From Streptomyces sp. WM4235 (lineage in GTDB: Bacteria; Actinomycetota; Actinomycetes; Streptomycetales; Streptomycetaceae): a stretch of DNA of 64,000 nt. This document shows, piece by piece, positions 48,964-56,092 of the stretch; position 1 is the stretch's first letter; every line of letters starts with the position of its first letter. The notes below the pieces were generated by a model. It did no database searches and was not told the DNA's origin. It saw only the letters and a program-made list of their open reading frames with translations. The stretch is from the NCBI RefSeq assembly GCF_001279725.1, contig NZ_LGDE01000371.1, forward strand, positions 31,755 through 95,754, given 5' to 3'. The translations under genes were made by a program, and so were the position numbers.

Positions 48964-49304
48964 CCGAGAACGCGACGCCCGAGGCGTCGATCAAGCCGGC
49001 CAGCGAGGAAGAGGTCCGCGAGGCCCTCTACGACGTGGTCGACCCCGAGCTGGGCATCGACGTCGTGAACCTGGGCCTGATCTACGGCATCCACGTCGAC
49101 GACGCGAACATCGCCACCCTCGACATGACGCTCACCTCGGCGGCCTGCCCGCTGACGGACGTCATCGAGGACCAGGCGAAGTCGGCGACGGAAGGCATCG
49201 TCAACGAACTTCGCATCAACTGGGTCTGGATGCCCCCGTGGGGCCCGGACAAGATCACGGATGACGGCCGTGAGCAGCTGCGCGCACTCGGTTTCAACGT
49301 CTGA
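48960..49304 (+). CDS. sufT: SufT/MIP18-family (DUF59) Fe-S maturation protein
   Basis: This 114-residue protein has a single DUF59 domain: REALYDVVDPELGIDVVNLGLIYGI and LTLTSAACPLTDVIEDQ with the conserved Cys. SufT proteins help load Fe-S clusters onto client enzymes. ATG 48960 overlaps the sufU stop. It is the last gene of the SUF operon and is followed within 20 nt by a strong terminator. Confidence 0.9.
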   Translation: MTENATPEASIKPASEEEVREALYDVVDPELGIDVVNLGLIYGIHVDDANIATLDMTLTSAACPLTDVIEDQAKSATEGIVNELRINWVWMPPWGPDKITDDGREQLRALGFNV

Positions 49305-49317
49305 GTCGACGTGTGTG

Positions 49318-49354
49318 AGGAGGGGCCCCCGGCACGGTGCCGGGGGCCCCTCCT
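49318..49354 (+). terminator. Rho-independent terminator of the SUF operon
   Basis: AGGAGGGGCCCCCGGCA (49318-49334) pairs perfectly with TGCCGGGGGCCCCTCCT (49338-49354) over a 3-nt loop: a 17-bp stem 13 nt after the sufT stop. A second weaker hairpin (CGGGCCC/GGGCCCG) follows at about 49361-49379. Confidence 0.88.
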
Positions 49355-49432
49355 GCCGTTCGGGCCCTCGCGGGGCCCGGGCGGACGGGCTCGGGCACGG
49401 CCGGGCGGGAGGCGGAGCGGGCCGTGACGCGT

Positions 49433-49480
49433 GTCGTGGCGAATGTCGTGATGTGTGTCGTGATGTGTGTCGTCCTCCTG
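49433..49480 (+). repeat. Degenerate 12-bp tandem repeat (GTCGTGATGTGT)
   Basis: Two exact copies of GTCGTGATGTGT (49445-49456, 49457-49468) are flanked by degenerate copies (GTCGTGGCGAAT before, GTCGTCCTCCTG after). The region is upstream of the first DUF3616-like gene and shows no codon bias in any frame. Confidence 0.55.
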
Positions 49481-49622
49481 TCGTCCGTCCTCCCGCGACG
49501 TCCGCTCCTCGGCCTGTTCGTCCGGCCGTCGGGCGGTGTGCACCGGAAGTTGGCCGCGGTGGCCGAATCTTCTCCATGGCCGCCACGCTCATGCCGTGGC
49601 GCAGCAGTCGAGAGGACCATCT

Positions 49623-51038
49623 GTGACCGTTCGCCCATCGCCGGCGCGCCGTGCGGGCGCCCTCGGCGTCGCCGGGGCCGCGGCCCTCCTCGTCGCGGGG
49701 CTGACAGCGCCCGCGCACGCCGTCGGGTACGCCGATCCGACGATCTCGCTCTCCGCCACGCACCTCACCGGGGCCGTGGGCGCGTACGGCGACCCCGCCG
49801 TGACGGTGGACGTCGAGCAGCCCGGGGTGCCGGCCGGCTTCCTGCGGCTGCGGGTGCTGTCCTCCAGCAACCCCGCGGTGGCCGCCGTGGGGGACGTACG
49901 GCAGCAGCGGACCCCCTCGGGCGACCGCAGCCTGACGGTGCGCCCGCGGGGCCAGGGGTACACCGACCTGATGCTCCAGGTCACCGGACGCGGTGGGAAG
50001 ACCGCGACGGCCACCCTGGCCTACGCCGCCTCGGCGCGGGTCGGCGGCGCGCCCACGACCCGCTACCTCACCGGGTCCTCGGACGCCTCGGCCGCCGTGG
50101 ACGTGGGCGGCGGACACGTGCTGGTGGCCGACGACGAGTCCAACGTCCTGCGCCTGTACGACCGCTCCCGCACCGGCGCGCCGGTCAGGACCTGGGACCT
50201 CGGCCCCTCGCTCGGCCTGAAGAAGGAGGTCGACATCGAGGCGGCGGCCCGGGTGGGCGACACCGTCTACTGGACGGGCTCGCTGGGCAACAACAAGGAC
50301 GGCAAGTACAAGGCGGAGCGGAACACGGTCTTCACCACGACGATCACCGGATCCGGCGCCGGCACCGAGGTCACCTTCGGCAGCGCCCACCACGGCCTGC
50401 GCGAGGACCTGATCGCCTGGGACACCGCGCACGGCAACCGCTTCGGCTTCGCGGCCGGCACGGCGAACGGGCAGGTCCCCAAGCGGATCGACGGCTTCAA
50501 CATCGAGGGGCTGGAGTTCGCGCCGGGCTCCACCACCACCGCCTATCTCGGATTCCGGGCGCCGCTCGCCCCGGCCGTGCCGGGCGGCAAGGCGCTCGTC
50601 GTACCCGTCACCAACATGGACCGGGTGGTCGCGGGCACGGCCGCGCCGGTCTTCGGCGAGCCGATCGAGATGGACCTCGGTGGCCTCGCGATCCGCGACA
50701 TCCGCAGGAACGCGGCGAACCAGTACCTGATCCTGGCCGGCTCGTGGGCCGCCGACGACAACTCCGACCCGTACGCGCTGTACGAGTGGGACGGAGTCCC
50801 CGGGCACGCCCCGCGCAAGCGGGCCGACCTGCCCACCACCGATCCCGGGGGGTGGGAGGTCGTGGTGAACGTGCCCGACCTGAGGGTGCCCGGGGCCCGC
50901 GTGCAACTGATCACCGACAGCGGCTCCGCCGACCTGTACGGCGACGGCAGGGAAGCCAAGGACCTCGACCACCCGGAGTGGAAGAAGGCCCGCTCCGCAT
51001 GGTTCACGCTCGGCCCTACGCGTGGCGGACACCGATGA
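49623..51038 (+). CDS. Secreted beta-propeller-like protein (DUF3616-like), copy 1
   Basis: The protein has 471 residues with a Sec signal peptide (RRAGALGVAGAAALLVAGLTAPAHA). The mature part begins with a short Ig-like region (PTISLSATHLTGAVGAYGDP) and then a repeated-strand domain: TRYLTGSSDASAAVDVGGGHV, NVLRLYDRSRTGAPVRTWDL, VDIEAAARVGDTVYWTGSLGNNKDG, IDGFNIEGLEFAPGSTTTAY and LILAGSWAADDNSDPYALYEWDG. Resemblance is to DUF3616-type propellers of unknown function. A close paralogue follows immediately. GTG 49623 is chosen because the signal peptide starts there. Its stop lies inside the first unit of the tandem repeat at 51021. Confidence 0.7.
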   Translation: MTVRPSPARRAGALGVAGAAALLVAGLTAPAHAVGYADPTISLSATHLTGAVGAYGDPAVTVDVEQPGVPAGFLRLRVLSSSNPAVAAVGDVRQQRTPSGDRSLTVRPRGQGYTDLMLQVTGRGGKTATATLAYAASARVGGAPTTRYLTGSSDASAAVDVGGGHVLVADDESNVLRLYDRSRTGAPVRTWDLGPSLGLKKEVDIEAAARVGDTVYWTGSLGNNKDGKYKAERNTVFTTTITGSGAGTEVTFGSAHHGLREDLIAWDTAHGNRFGFAAGTANGQVPKRIDGFNIEGLEFAPGSTTTAYLGFRAPLAPAVPGGKALVVPVTNMDRVVAGTAAPVFGEPIEMDLGGLAIRDIRRNAANQYLILAGSWAADDNSDPYALYEWDGVPGHAPRKRADLPTTDPGGWEVVVNVPDLRVPGARVQLITDSGSADLYGDGREAKDLDHPEWKKARSAWFTLGPTRGGHR

Positions 51039-51144
51039 CGCGTGGCGCCGCCGATGACCGGGTGGGGGACACCGATGAACGTGTGGCGACACCGATGACC
51101 GTGTGGGGGACACCGATGAACTCGTGGGGGACACCGATGAAGCG
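51021..51144 (+). repeat. Six 20-21 bp tandem repeats carrying an SD-like and ATG element
   Basis: Six units start near 51021, 51041, 51062, 51083, 51103 and 51124, of the form GTGGGGGACACCGATGAAC with small variations. Each unit has a GGGGGA-type Shine-Dalgarno-like run followed by ATG. The first carries the stop of copy 1, and the last carries the ATG (51137) proposed for copy 2. In-frame Met codons of the fourth and fifth units (51095, 51116) could add residues upstream of that start. Confidence 0.8.
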
Positions 51145-52546
51145 GACGACGCGACGGACGACGCCGGGGAACAGGCAGCGGGCGACGCGGCGGCTGGGTG
51201 TCGCCGCCCTCGCCGCGCTGACGCTCGCCGGGGTGAACTCACCGGCCCTGGCGACCGGTTACGGCACACCGACCATCACCTTCTCCGCCTCCTACCTGTC
51301 GGGGGCCGTCGGCGGGGTCGGGGATCCCGTCGTGGACGTGACCGTGGGACAGAGCGGCGCGGACGCGTCCGCGCTGGTCGTCAGCGCGACGGCCTCCAGC
51401 AAGGCCTCGGTCGCCGGGACCGGGGACGTCACCGTCACCGGCGCGGGCGCGGTCCGGCAACTGGCCGTGACCGCACGGGGCCGCGGCTACACCAACCTCA
51501 CCGTCAAGGTGAGTGGGCTGGGCGGCAAGAGCGCCACCAAGACCCTGTCGTACGCGGCGTCGGCCGCCGTGGCGAACCCCGCCGACGCGCGCTACCTCGT
51601 CGGCGCCTCGGACTCCTCGGCCGCCGTGGACGTCGGCGGCGGCTACACCGTGGTCGCGGACGACGAGTCGAACGTGCTGCGGCTGTACGACCGTTCCCGG
51701 TCCGCCGCGCCGCTGAGGACCTGGGACTTCAGCTCACAGCTCGGGGTGAGCAAGGAGGTGGACATCGAGGGGGCGACCCGGATCGGCGACACCGTCTACT
51801 GGACCGGTTCGCTCGGCAACAACAAGGACGGCGAGTACAAGGCGCCCCGCAACACGGTGTTCACCACCACGCTCAGCGGATCCGGGGCGGGCGCGCAACT
51901 CGCGTACGGACGCTCGTACAAGAAGCTCCGCGACGACCTGGTGGCCTGGGACAAGGGCAACGGCAACCGCTACCGCTTCGCGGCCGGCACGGCGGACGGC
52001 GAGGCGCCGAAGCAGATCGACGGGTTCAACGTGGAGGGGCTGGAGTTCGCGCCGGGCTCCACCACCACCGCCTATCTCGGATTCCGGGCGCCGCTCGCCC
52101 CGGCCGTGCCGGGCGGCAAGGCGCTGGTGGTGCCGGTCAGCAACTTCGACAAGGTGCTGTCCACGGGTGCGAAGGCCACCTTCGGCGCGGGCATCGAGCT
52201 CGACCTCGGAGGCCTCGCGATCCGCGACATCCGAAAGAACGCGGCGAACCAGTACCTGATCCTGGCCGGCTCGTGGGCCGCCGACGACAACTCGGACCCG
52301 TACGCGCTGTACCAGTGGGACGGGGTCGCGGGCCACGCCCCGGTCAAGCGGGCCGACCTGCCGACCACGGATCCCGGCGGCTGGGAGGCCATCGTGGAGG
52401 TGCCCGACCTGTCGGTCGCGGGGGCGCGGGTCCAGCTGATCACCGACAGCGGCTCCGCCGACCTGTACGGGGACGGCACCGAGGCCAAGGACCTGACGCA
52501 CGCGGAGTGGAAGAAGGCGCGGGCGGCCTGGTTCACGCTGAACTGA
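51137..52546 (+). CDS. Secreted beta-propeller-like protein (DUF3616-like), copy 2
   Basis: This 469-residue paralogue of the preceding gene has the same architecture: a signal peptide (RRLGVAALAALTLAGVNSPALA) after a basic N terminus, then PTITFSASYLSGAVGGVGDP, DASAAVDVGG-like YTVVADDESNVLRLYDRS, VDIEGATRIGDTVYWTGSLG and IDGFNVEGLEFAPGSTTTAY. The DNA is identical to copy 1 over 92 bp (50505-50596 with 52034-52125). ATG 51137 is preferred because the signal peptide begins close to it. A hairpin terminator follows. Function unknown. Confidence 0.7.
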   Translation: MKRTTRRTTPGNRQRATRRLGVAALAALTLAGVNSPALATGYGTPTITFSASYLSGAVGGVGDPVVDVTVGQSGADASALVVSATASSKASVAGTGDVTVTGAGAVRQLAVTARGRGYTNLTVKVSGLGGKSATKTLSYAASAAVANPADARYLVGASDSSAAVDVGGGYTVVADDESNVLRLYDRSRSAAPLRTWDFSSQLGVSKEVDIEGATRIGDTVYWTGSLGNNKDGEYKAPRNTVFTTTLSGSGAGAQLAYGRSYKKLRDDLVAWDKGNGNRYRFAAGTADGEAPKQIDGFNVEGLEFAPGSTTTAYLGFRAPLAPAVPGGKALVVPVSNFDKVLSTGAKATFGAGIELDLGGLAIRDIRKNAANQYLILAGSWAADDNSDPYALYQWDGVAGHAPVKRADLPTTDPGGWEAIVEVPDLSVAGARVQLITDSGSADLYGDGTEAKDLTHAEWKKARAAWFTLN

Positions 52547-52580
52547 TCCGCCGAACCGATCCGCCGAACTGATCTCCGTT

Positions 52581-52611
52581 CGCCCCGCCGGACCGGTCTC
52601 CCGGCGGGGCG
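52581..52611 (+). terminator. Hairpin terminator after the paralogue pair
   Basis: CGCCCCGCCGG (52581-52591) pairs with CCGGCGGGGCG (52601-52611) with a 9-nt loop: an 11-bp stem about 35 nt after the stop. Confidence 0.65.
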
Positions 52612-52631
52612 TACGCGGGGAGCGCCCGGGC

Positions 52632-52673
52632 ATGTGTACGGGCGTACGCAACGATGTGTACTCTTGTACGCAT
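52632..52673 (+). promoter_or_regulatory. Two-copy operator in front of the SMR exporter gene
   Basis: Two near-identical 20-bp elements, ATGTGTAC-N4-GTACGCA(A/T), lie at 52632-52651 and 52654-52673. Each is an inverted repeat (GTAC arms), they are 22 bp centre to centre (about two DNA turns), and the second overlaps the ATG at 52672. They are the likely binding sites of the TetR regulator encoded just downstream. Binding is inferred. Confidence 0.65.
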
Positions 52674-52995
52674 GCCCTACGTACTGCTTGCCGCGGCCAT
52701 CGCCGCCGAGGTCGCCGGCACGACCGCCATGAAGTTCAGCGAAGGCTTCACGAAGCTGTGGCCCTCGATCGGCACGGTCCTGGGCTACCTCATCGCCTTC
52801 ACCCTGCTCGCGCAGACCCTGAAGACGATGTCGGTGGGAACGGCGTACGCGATCTGGGCGGGCGTCGGCACGGCCGCCATCGCCGCCATCGGCATGCTGT
52901 TCCTCGGGGAGGCGGCGACCGCGGCGAAGATCGCCGGAATCGCGCTGATCATCGGCGGGGTCGTCCTGCTGAACCTCGGCGGGGCGGCCCACTGA
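52672..52995 (+). CDS. Small multidrug resistance (SMR) family efflux transporter
   Basis: The protein has 107 residues and four membrane helices. The essential proton/substrate Glu is at residue 13 (LLAAAIAAEVAGTTAMKFSEGFTKL), matching EmrE/QacE-type exporters of quaternary ammonium compounds and other cations. ATG 52672 falls inside the second operator copy. The stop overlaps the following TetR start (TGATG), so exporter and regulator are co-translated. Confidence 0.9.
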   Translation: MPYVLLAAAIAAEVAGTTAMKFSEGFTKLWPSIGTVLGYLIAFTLLAQTLKTMSVGTAYAIWAGVGTAAIAAIGMLFLGEAATAAKIAGIALIIGGVVLLNLGGAAH

Positions 52996-53537
52996 TGCCG
53001 GCCGGAGCGGTGCGCCGCCACGACCCGGAACGGCGGCAGCGGATCATCGACGCGGCGATCCGGGTGGTGGGCGCCAAGGGCATCGCGGGCCTGAGTCACC
53101 GCACCGTGGCGGCGGAGGCGGACGTCCCCCTGGGATCCACGACCTACCACTTCAAGACCCTGGACGACCTCCTCGTGGCGGCCCTGCGCCAGGCGAACGA
53201 GCATTTCGTCCTGGTGCCCGACCCCGCGGAGCCGGACCTCGCGACGGCGCTCGCCCGGCTGCTGGGGGAACTCCTGGCGGCGGGCCGGGACCGGGGACGG
53301 GTGGAGTTGGAGTACGAGCTGTACCTGGCGGCCCTGCGCCGCCCTGCGCTGCGGCCGGTGGCCGCCGAGTGGTGCGCGTCCGTGGCGGCGGCGCTGGGCG
53401 GGCGGACGGACCCCGTGACGGCGCGGGCGCTGGTGGCGGTGATGGACGGGATCAGTCTCCAGGTCCTGCTGACGGACGCGGAGTACGACCCGGCGTACGC
53501 GCGGGACATCCTGGGGCGGGTGCTGGCCGGGGCGTGA
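52995..53537 (+). CDS. TetR-family regulator of the SMR exporter
   Basis: The protein has 180 residues with the helix-turn-helix RIIDAAIRVVGAKGIAGLSHRTVAAEADVPLGSTTYHFKT (about 18-57). The C-terminal domain is short for the family. ATG 52995 overlaps the exporter stop. It probably represses the two-gene unit through the paired 20-bp sites, with the exporter's own substrate as inducer by analogy with QacR-like systems. Confidence 0.87.
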   Translation: MPAGAVRRHDPERRQRIIDAAIRVVGAKGIAGLSHRTVAAEADVPLGSTTYHFKTLDDLLVAALRQANEHFVLVPDPAEPDLATALARLLGELLAAGRDRGRVELEYELYLAALRRPALRPVAAEWCASVAAALGGRTDPVTARALVAVMDGISLQVLLTDAEYDPAYARDILGRVLAGA

Positions 53538-53645
53538 AGGGGCGCCGCCCGGGGACGGCGGTCGCCGCCGCCGGGGCCCCGCGCGCACCCTGGTGCGACC
53601 GGGGTCTCGTGTGGCCTCCGGGTCCGCCGGGGTGTCCGGCGTCGA

Positions 53646-54521
53646 TCAGGGGGCGGCGCGGACCGCCTCCAGGGCGGTTCGGACGCCGGCCTCGATGTCC
53701 GTGATCGGGTAGATCACCTCGCGCACCGTCCGGTCCCGGTCCAGGACGAGGGTCAGCCGCTTGAGCCGGCTCACCCCGGCCGCGCGGAAGGTCGGCAGCC
53801 GCAGCGCCGAGGTCAGCGCGAGTTCCGCGTCCGAGAGGAGCGGGAAGCGCAACCGCTCCGCCTCGGCGAACTCCCGCTGCTCGTCCGGCCGCTGGGTGGA
53901 GACGCCCTGCACCGTCGCGCCCGCCGCCGTGAACTCGGCCAACTGGTCCCGGAACGTGCAGGATTCCAGCGTGCACCCCTTCGCCCCGGGGATCCCGGCC
54001 CACCCCGGCGGATAGGACTCGGACCGGGCGTAGGCGCCCGGGAAGCAGTACAGGACCGTGAACGGCGCGTCCGCCACGGGGTCGCGGGGCTCCCCGAACC
54101 GGTCCGGCAGCAGCAGCTCCGGCACCCGGGTACCGAGCAGCGCGTGCACCCGCGCCGCCTCCCGCGAGGATTCCTCGGTCGTCGCCGTCATCTCTCCCTC
54201 TCCCAGGATCCAGGTGTCCCCCCAGTCCTGGAGGGCCACCAGCACCGGCAGCAGCCCCCGGCCGCGCGGGGTGAGTCGGTACTCGTGCCGCACCGGGCGT
54301 TCCTGGTACGGCTCGCGCGTCAACACCCCGGCCTCGACCAGCAGTTTCAGCCGCTCGGTCAGGACCTTGCGGGAGACGCCGAGCTCGCGCTGGAACTCCT
54401 CGAACCGGTGCACGCCGCGCGCGGCGTCGCGCACGACGAGCAGCGTCCACCAGTCGCCCACGACGTCGAGGGCCTGGGCGATGGAGCAGTCCGCGTCGCC
54501 GAGGTGCGTGCGCTGGGCCAT
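53646..54521 (-). CDS. HxlR-type transcriptional regulator fused to a peroxiredoxin domain
   Basis: This 291-residue two-domain protein has an HxlR/DUF24 winged helix in residues 8-110. It includes Cys12 (GDADCSIAQALDVVGDWWTLL), the position used as a redox switch in HypR/YodB-type regulators, and RFEEFQRELGVSRKVLTERL. Residues 130-291 form a BCP/Prx-like thioredoxin fold with FPGAYARSESYPPG and GCTLESCTFRDQL, giving a putative peroxidatic Cys183 and resolving Cys188, then GVSTQRPDEQREFAEAE. Fusion of a thiol-sensing repressor to a peroxide-reducing domain is unusual. ATG 54521 has AAAGGAG 5 nt upstream. It is divergent from an MFS exporter across a perfect 23-bp palindrome. Confidence 0.88.
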   Translation of the reverse strand: MAQRTHLGDADCSIAQALDVVGDWWTLLVVRDAARGVHRFEEFQRELGVSRKVLTERLKLLVEAGVLTREPYQERPVRHEYRLTPRGRGLLPVLVALQDWGDTWILGEGEMTATTEESSREAARVHALLGTRVPELLLPDRFGEPRDPVADAPFTVLYCFPGAYARSESYPPGWAGIPGAKGCTLESCTFRDQLAEFTAAGATVQGVSTQRPDEQREFAEAERLRFPLLSDAELALTSALRLPTFRAAGVSRLKRLTLVLDRDRTVREVIYPITDIEAGVRTALEAVRAAP

Positions 54522-54538
54522 GGGAACTCCTTTGTCCG

Positions 54539-54567
54539 TTGACCCAAGGCTGCCATGCTGACATAGT
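54539..54567 (+). promoter_or_regulatory. Candidate promoter of the MFS exporter gene
   Basis: TTGACC (54539-54544) and CATAGT (54562-54567) are spaced by exactly 17 nt. The transcription start would fall inside the adjacent palindrome, giving a leader of roughly 35 nt before the ATG at 54610. Confidence 0.65.
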
Positions 54568-54588
54568 CAGTTCCCAAAGGGAACTGAC
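54566..54588. promoter_or_regulatory. Perfect 23-bp palindrome, likely HxlR-peroxiredoxin operator
   Basis: GTCAGTTCCC (54566-54575), a central AAA, and GGGAACTGAC (54579-54588) form a perfect inverted repeat. It begins at the last bases of the candidate -10 and covers the predicted start point, the classic position for repression. It lies midway between the divergent regulator and exporter genes. Confidence 0.75.
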
Positions 54589-54609
54589 CTGCTCGTGGGG
54601 GGCGCCGGC

Positions 54610-56049
54610 ATGTTGCGAGGGTTCAAGGACGTGCCGAGGGTGGTGTGGCTCCTGGCGGCCGGGGTGTTCGTCAACGCCGTCGTCGGCTTCACCTTCGTCT
54701 TCGTCTTCGTGTACCTGGTCGGACCGCGCGGCCTCGGCGCCGCGCAGGCCGGCCTCGCCGTCGGCGTCGGTGGCGTCGGCCTGGTCGCCGGCAACTTCAC
54801 CGGAGGCTGGTACGGCGACCGCTTCGGCCACCGCCGGGTACTGCTCACCGCCGCCGCGTTCGGCGGCCTCGCCCTGGCCTGCCTTCCGTTCCTGCCCACC
54901 CCGCTGCTGTGCGCCCTCCTGCCGGCCGTCCAGTACGCGTCCGGGGTGATCCGCGCCGCCAACTCCGCGCTCGTCGCCGTCACCGTCCCCGAGGGCGCCC
55001 GCCGGCAGGCCTACGCCGTCGTACGGTGCGCCTCCAACGGCGGCTTCACCCTCGGCCCGCCACTCGGGGCGCTGGTCGCGGCCGGCCTCTCGTACGACTG
55101 GCTGTTCGTCGCCGACGGCGTAGGCACCCTCGTCCTCGCCGTCTGGACCGCCCGGATCGTCCCGGCCCGCGGTGCCGGCCACGGACCCGCCGCGGCCCGG
55201 GACGGGGGTCCGGGCCGCGGCGTCACCGCCGAGCTGCGGGCCCGCCCCGCCCTGCTCGTCCTGCTCGCCGCCGTCCTCGTCGTGGACGTCGTCTACCGGC
55301 AGCAGTACTCCACCCTTCCGATCTTCCTCGCCGACCACGGCTTCGACATCCGCGCCTTCGGGCTGGTCGTCGCCCTCAACGGCGGGGTCGTCCTGCTGCT
55401 GGAACTGCCCGCCGCCGTCGCCCTGCGCGAGCGCCCGCCCCTGGCCGTCGTCGGCACCGGACTGCTCCTCGTCGGAGCCGGTCACGCGGTGCTGATCGCC
55501 GGAGCGGGCCTCGCGAGCGCCGTCGTGATGATGGTGTTGCTCAGCCTCGGGGAGATCCTCTACAAGACCACCGCCACCGCCTACGTGGCCGACCAGGCCC
55601 CGGCGCACGCGGTCGGCCGCTTCCAGAGCCTGTACGCGGGGGTCTCGGTCAGCGGCGTCGTCCTCGGCGCACCGCTCGGCGGGGCCTTGTACGCCACCGC
55701 CCCCGGGCTGCTGTGGCCGGCGTGCGCGGTTCTGGCCGCCGGCGCCGGGGTCGCGGTGCTGTGGACCGCCCGCCGGCCGCGCCGGCCCGGGCCCCGGCGC
55801 CGGGATCCGATGGCCGGGCACGCTCGGGAGCCGCGACCCGGGCACGCTCGGGAGCCGCGACCCGGGCAGGCTCGGGAGCCGCGACCCGGGCAGGCTCGGG
55901 AGCCGCGACCCGGGCGGGCGGGGAGCCGTGACCTCCAGCGGGCGGAGGGCGCCGGGGCCGACCGCCTCGCCGCCGGCGCGACGGGCGGGCAGGAAGCCGG
56001 GACCGACTCCCGCGCGCCGAGCGCGACACGCGGCGCGACCGTCACATGA
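54610..56049 (+). CDS. MFS transporter with a repeat-containing C-terminal tail
   Basis: The protein has 479 residues. Twelve predicted helices span about residues 10-400, with the loop motif GNFTGGWYGDRFGHRRVLLT (A-loop) between helices 2 and 3, so a drug or metabolite exporter is likely. After the last helix, an extra hydrophilic tail contains the 24-bp DNA repeat encoding (H/Q)AREPRPG four times and ends in a Ser/Thr/Ala-rich stretch. ATG 54610 has GGGGGG 7 nt upstream; the GTG 15 nt earlier is an alternative. Its partner is the divergent redox regulator. dapD follows 43 nt after the stop. Confidence 0.85.
   Translation: MLRGFKDVPRVVWLLAAGVFVNAVVGFTFVFVFVYLVGPRGLGAAQAGLAVGVGGVGLVAGNFTGGWYGDRFGHRRVLLTAAAFGGLALACLPFLPTPLLCALLPAVQYASGVIRAANSALVAVTVPEGARRQAYAVVRCASNGGFTLGPPLGALVAAGLSYDWLFVADGVGTLVLAVWTARIVPARGAGHGPAAARDGGPGRGVTAELRARPALLVLLAAVLVVDVVYRQQYSTLPIFLADHGFDIRAFGLVVALNGGVVLLLELPAAVALRERPPLAVVGTGLLLVGAGHAVLIAGAGLASAVVMMVLLSLGEILYKTTATAYVADQAPAHAVGRFQSLYAGVSVSGVVLGAPLGGALYATAPGLLWPACAVLAAGAGVAVLWTARRPRRPGPRRRDPMAGHAREPRPGHAREPRPGQAREPRPGQAREPRPGRAGSRDLQRAEGAGADRLAAGATGGQEAGTDSRAPSATRGATVT
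55819..55914 (+). repeat. Four 24-bp tandem repeats in the MFS tail
   Basis: Units starting at 55819, 55843, 55867 and 55891 share GCTCGGGAGCCGCGACCCGG; the first two begin CAC, the last two CAG. Their length keeps the frame and adds AREPRPG copies. Slippage could change the tail length between strains. Confidence 0.8.
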
Positions 56050-56092
56050 GACCGGTTCGCGACCGCGGCCCGTCGCCGGTTAGGTTTCGGGC

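Noticed and set aside
51021..51144. CRISPR-like array
   Set aside because: Units are 20-21 bp, contiguous without spacers and sit at gene ends; they are a tandem repeat.
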